64,000 nucleotides of DNA from contig DAIDKP010000023.1 in the NCBI GenBank assembly GCA_027449965.1, positions 62,001 to 126,000 on the forward strand. The letters run 5' to 3'. The DNA comes from Acidobacteriaceae bacterium (GTDB lineage: Bacteria > Acidobacteriota > Terriglobia > Terriglobales > Acidobacteriaceae). Positions within the stretch are counted from its first letter, which is position 1; each line of letters begins with the position of its first letter. A program made the position numbers and the translations under genes. Shown here piece after piece: positions 61,501 to 64,000 of this stretch. A model generated the notes under the pieces. The model ran no database searches, was not told where the DNA came from, and was given only the letters and a program-made list of their open reading frames with translations.

Positions 61501-61887
61501 ACGATTACTGGAGCACCGATCACGAGCAACCACTCGGTGCAGCAGTACTCGTTTGCGCAGTACCTGAACCAGAGCAGCTTTGTGGTGCCGGGTCTTGGAA
61601 CCTATGGCAACATGAGCCGCGACGAGATCTACGGACCGGGCTTTGAGGATGTGGATCTGTCGCTGCTTAAGAATGTTCCTTTGTACAAGGAACGCGTGAG
61701 CGCGCAGTTCCGTGTGGAGATGTTCAACGTCTTCAACCGGGTGAACTTGGCGCAACCGCTCAGCAACATGGGCTACGGTGGTCTGTTTGGGGCCAGCGTA
61801 ACCACGATTGGAACCTCCTATGGCGCGCCGGGTATCGGATCCGGCGAGCCGTATAACACACAGTTGGCGATGAAGATCATTTTTTGA
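58558..61887 (+). CDS. Large Oar-like TonB-dependent receptor
   Basis: The 1109-residue receptor has a signal peptide (ILLAVVLLVAAPAFAQ), a carboxypeptidase-regulatory-like domain at about 35-115 (INGTVTDATGAAVAGAKVTATE, LPQGTYTVKAEAQGFDIKQ), a plug (LQDVPLNGRDFTQLMGSSVAF, NYTIDGTDNNDLYLN) and a beta-barrel with a C-terminal Phe. It belongs to the Oar-type receptors expanded in Acidobacteriota. GAGGAGG lies directly before ATG 58558. Next comes a terminator and then a fucosidase, so fucose-bearing glycans are a reasonable but unproven ligand. Synonymous sites are G-rich, unlike the receptor at 7376. Confidence 0.93.
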   Translation: MRAVSVPRVWNRYLAILLAVVLLVAAPAFAQVYRGGINGTVTDATGAAVAGAKVTATEVATATVLQTVSSAAGEFSFNDLPQGTYTVKAEAQGFDIKQVNGVQVLTGRVYTLPIKLSVAQAATTVEVAANALSLDTTSEVQTTAIEGKSLQDVPLNGRDFTQLMGSSVAFAGYNNSGSVNGMRNNQLNYTIDGTDNNDLYLNVNAVNQGSISGIAGVVYPVEALDEYSLQTTGNSESGRSPGGNLNISTKSGTNEFHGDGYYYNRNEALAVVSPFANPAAHELPLRNQNYGGSLGGPIIKDKTFFFLTYEEQKFLIGLSNTTTEPSPAYQTLALAELKKYNVMPSQVSENILSQLWEPNLIAGLAAAPGNYSSNAPENGYSHNLVVHLDQNFNEKNHLSAIWYWGQGYADAPAGSLLPNYFQEVPSHNENFNLTWNYILRPNLTNEVTAGANFFTQGFADAVHTQQLLPLVGLNTGAAITGAPLIQINGFDSIGVTPTSGRNDIMGQLSDILTWTVGKHQIRAGVDYRRAYIDLYYNFGGRGAFGFGTGGVLGPWSADTTVTDPNVQNLADFMAGYANHPSMILGIQERFIYTHTGSLYVQDAWQATSKLNVNLGLRYDYQQPFYTNPANSSIFDPNNGGLLVAGTGGNAPTYPYNSNKLDFSPRLGLAYQLTNKTVIRANYGIYFDQPAGQAFYGNLGVSNGGANGVNNNPAGSEPNYSIVLPSPNPLAPVWQYDQSTPIFTPALGTPTGSNVASVYSVTRNFKTPYAELFGLNVEQSLGSAWQLTVGYVGSVSRHNLVLVDANQSALVPGIQLDQVTTPTTVNGTTYGPVTVNGNTFSAQQASRPYFSKFPNIGIVNQIDSTSAASFNALQVTLQSSLWHGLTSQFAYSWSHNIDNASGFYTAPQNSFNLNGDRGNASQDIRNHFSAYLNYAIPGSHRGPQYLTHGWEVNGIFKFQGGEPINVVTGADNSGTTEFQDRATITGAPITSNHSVQQYSFAQYLNQSSFVVPGLGTYGNMSRDEIYGPGFEDVDLSLLKNVPLYKERVSAQFRVEMFNVFNRVNLAQPLSNMGYGGLFGASVTTIGTSYGAPGIGSGEPYNTQLAMKIIF

Positions 61888-61909
61888 TCGCAGCGAATCG
61901 AGAAGCCGC

Positions 61910-61945
61910 GAAGCCGACCCGGAGACGGGTCGGCTTCGTTTTTTT
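61910..61945 (+). terminator. Strong terminator after the TonB receptor
   Basis: GAAGCCGACCC at 61910-61920 pairs with GGGTCGGCTTC at 61927-61937 around a 6-nt loop; G and seven T follow. Confidence 0.92.
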
Positions 61946-62085
61946 CGCGGTTATGGGGCTGTCAATAATACCGTTTACTGAATCGTTGACACGGGTGGAC
62001 GGGGGTGAATATAGTGGGCGCACGCGGCGCGGACGCTGGAGTGTGCCGTCTGGATGGCGCGGAGTTTGAGCGAGGAGCGGGAACG

Positions 62086-63921
62086 ATGAGCGGACAGGCG
62101 ACGGGCGGGATGGACAGGCGGGATTTTTGCCGGATGGTGGCGGCGGTGGTAGCGCTGGAACTGGCTCCGGTGGGTGGGTTTGCGCGGGCGACTGCGGAGG
62201 AGACGCAGGCGGCGATTGAGCGGGCGATGAACAGCCTGAAGGTGGATTATGCGGCCTATTGCGCGACGCCGGAGATGGAGCGGGAGTTTTTTGCGCTGGT
62301 GAAGGCCGAGCTGGCGCGCGAGAAGCTGGATGAGACGGACTGGAAGCCGACGGGGTGGGGCGACAATCCGAAGCTGCCGGTCGAGGGCGGATCGTGGGAT
62401 GGGGTGCCGATGATTGCTCCGGTGGCGGGGCTGAGCGGGGAGGGTCCGTTCCAGCCGACGTGGGAGTCTCTGATGGAGTATGAGGCGCCGGAGTGGTATC
62501 GGGATGCGAAGTTTGGGATGTGGGCGCACTGGTCGCCGCAGTGTGTGCCGGAGGACGGCGACTGGTATGCGCGGAATATGTATGTCGAAGGCTCGCGGCA
62601 GTACAAGTTTCACCTGGAGAATTATGGGCATCCGTCGAAGTTCGGGTACAAGGACCTGTGCGCGCAGTGGACGCTGCGGAACTGGGAGCCGGAAGAGCTG
62701 ATGGAGCGCTACAAGCGCGCGGGGGCGAAGTTCTTTCTGTGCATTGCGAACCATCATGACGGGTTTGATTGCTGGGACTCGAAGCATCAGCCGTGGAATG
62801 CGGTGAGCTACGGGCCGCGGCGGAATGTGGTGGGGACCTGGGCCCAGACGGCGCGTGCGCAGGGGCTAAGGTTTGGGGTGACGGTGCATCAGGCGCGGAA
62901 CTGGTGGTGGTTTCAGCCGTCGCATGGAGCGGACAAGACGGGGCCTTATGCTGGGGTTCCCTATGACGGAAGGATGACGGCGGCCGATGGCAAGGGGCAG
63001 TGGTGGGAGGGTCTGGACCCGCAGCGGCTCTATGGGGTCAAGCATCCGGAGAATGCGCTGCCAGCGGCCAGCTTTGCGAAGAATTTCTATGACCGGACGC
63101 GGGATTTGATCGACCAGCATGAGCCGGACCTGCTGTATTTTGATAATGCTCTGTTTCCTCTGGGGTGGGCGGGGATGAATGTGGGTGCGTACTACTACAA
63201 CCAGAGCCTGAAGCGGAATGGCAGCGTGCAGGGGGTTCTGACCATCAAGAATGTTCCGGATGAGCACGCGAAGTCGGTGGTGGTGGATATTGAGCGCGGG
63301 CTGACGGATGGGATCCGGGAGTATCCGTGGCAGTCGGAGACGTGCATCGGGGAGTGGCATTATCGGCGGAGTTTGTATGACCAGGCGGGCGAGTATGGAG
63401 GGTATCTGCCGCCGGATGCGGTGATTCACTGGATGATTGATACGGTGAGCAAGAACGGGACGTTTGTGCTGAATGTGCCGGGAAAGCCAGATGGGACGAT
63501 TGATCGGAAGGAAAAGGCTGTGGTGGACGGGATTACCGCGTGGATGGAGGCCAATGGAGAGGCAATCTATGCGACGCGGCCGTGGAAGGTGTTTGGCGAA
63601 GGGCCGAATATGATCAAGGCGGGATCGTTTCAGGGGGACAGCATACGGAAGCTGAATGCCCAGGACATTCGCTTCACGCGGAGCAAGGATGGGCGGACGG
63701 TCTATGCGATGGCGCTGGGCTGGCCGAAGGGCGAGTTTGTGATTGCCGGGCTGGGCACGGCGGCTGCTGCTGCGCCGGGAAAGATCGGCGCGGTGGAGAT
63801 GCTGGGTACGGGACGGGCGGTGAGCTGGACGCAGCAGGCGGATGGGCTGCATGTGACGCTGCCGACGGAGTATCGTCCGCAGGCGGATTATGCGGTGGCG
63901 CTGCGGGTGCGGCTCGCGTAG
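62086..63921 (+). CDS. Exported GH29 alpha-L-fucosidase
   Basis: The 611-residue enzyme matches glycoside hydrolase family 29, which removes alpha-L-fucose by a retaining mechanism. Recognised segments are APEWYRDAKFGMWAHWSPQ, AKFFLCIANHHDGFDCWDSKH, and EPDLLYFDNALFP, the last with the predicted nucleophile Asp in FDN, where many members have a Gly or Met after it. A Tat-like signal (MDRRDFCRMVAAVVALELAPV) lies at the N-terminus, followed by an extra helical segment of about 100 residues before the barrel. GAGGAGCGGGAACG precedes ATG 62086. The preceding receptor ends in a terminator, so it probably has its own promoter. Codon third positions are very G-rich. Confidence 0.9.
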   Translation: MSGQATGGMDRRDFCRMVAAVVALELAPVGGFARATAEETQAAIERAMNSLKVDYAAYCATPEMEREFFALVKAELAREKLDETDWKPTGWGDNPKLPVEGGSWDGVPMIAPVAGLSGEGPFQPTWESLMEYEAPEWYRDAKFGMWAHWSPQCVPEDGDWYARNMYVEGSRQYKFHLENYGHPSKFGYKDLCAQWTLRNWEPEELMERYKRAGAKFFLCIANHHDGFDCWDSKHQPWNAVSYGPRRNVVGTWAQTARAQGLRFGVTVHQARNWWWFQPSHGADKTGPYAGVPYDGRMTAADGKGQWWEGLDPQRLYGVKHPENALPAASFAKNFYDRTRDLIDQHEPDLLYFDNALFPLGWAGMNVGAYYYNQSLKRNGSVQGVLTIKNVPDEHAKSVVVDIERGLTDGIREYPWQSETCIGEWHYRRSLYDQAGEYGGYLPPDAVIHWMIDTVSKNGTFVLNVPGKPDGTIDRKEKAVVDGITAWMEANGEAIYATRPWKVFGEGPNMIKAGSFQGDSIRKLNAQDIRFTRSKDGRTVYAMALGWPKGEFVIAGLGTAAAAAPGKIGAVEMLGTGRAVSWTQQADGLHVTLPTEYRPQADYAVALRVRLA

Positions 63922-64000
63922 TTTGGTCGGTGCGGACGCACGAGATTTGCCGAGCGCAGGCTGGAGTGAAGGAGCTGGCCTCCGAGGGTGAGCAGGACGA

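Overview
The window is GC-rich, tightly packed chromosomal DNA that looks like a member of the Acidobacteriota (Terriglobia/Acidobacteriaceae-like). This is inferred from the gene set: two TonB-dependent receptors with an N-terminal carboxypeptidase-regulatory-like domain (Oar type), four CRTAC1-type FG-GAP/ASPIC-UnbV secreted proteins, a pentaheme cytochrome with C-terminal TPRs, YIP1 paralogues and a beta-propeller sensor kinase. No rRNA, tRNA, CRISPR array, transposase or prophage gene was seen.

Layout. 0-5 kb: a cut-off exported protein, a secreted acetamidase/formamidase-like protein, a secreted amidase-signature enzyme, and rsfS (with a long Ala/Lys histone-H1-like tail) beside nadD. 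5-16 kb: two membrane proteins, a TonB-dependent receptor, a Jag-like R3H protein with an RGG-like tail, an HGSNAT-like acyltransferase, and two overlapping CRTAC1 genes. 16-24 kb: a universal stress protein, cydAB divergent from a radical SAM/SPASM gene, YceI plus MarR, and a PilZ protein coupled to a response regulator with a degenerate receiver. 24-27.4 kb: an ATP-grasp-like orphan, then an unrecognised cassette of a 54-residue secreted repeat peptide, a 7-TM protein and a membrane-anchored protein. 27-39 kb: aldo/keto reductase, M29-like aminopeptidase, two YIP1 proteins, acpP-fabF, rmuC, an outer-membrane barrel, a phosphoesterase and an Old Yellow Enzyme. 39-46 kb: a leftward cluster of propeller histidine kinase, NarL-type regulator, small secreted protein and CRTAC1. 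46-64 kb: a double-CDGSH protein, an alpha/beta hydrolase, pentaheme cytochrome/TPR plus Tat-exported CRTAC1 plus a secreted protein, a siroheme pair, manA, a FecR-domain protein, an OmpR-type two-component pair, a large TonB-dependent receptor and a GH29 alpha-L-fucosidase.

How it fits together. Much of the window serves the cell envelope and nutrient scavenging: polymer uptake (TonB receptors, fucosidase), extracytoplasmic redox chemistry (cytochrome, CRTAC1, cytochrome bd) and signalling (three response regulators, two kinases, PilZ). Housekeeping genes (rsfS-nadD, acpP-fabF, rmuC, siroheme, manA) are interspersed.

The points most worth follow-up are: the repeat-peptide/7-TM cassette at 25.5-27.4 kb; the rsfS gene with a well-placed internal ribosome-binding site and start that could give a separate H1-like protein; the pseudo-receiver/PilZ pair; a terminator in the leader of the CDGSH gene; and a family of degenerate 13-nt tandem repeats at intergenic sites. 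All family assignments are from reading the translated sequence by eye; no database search was run.
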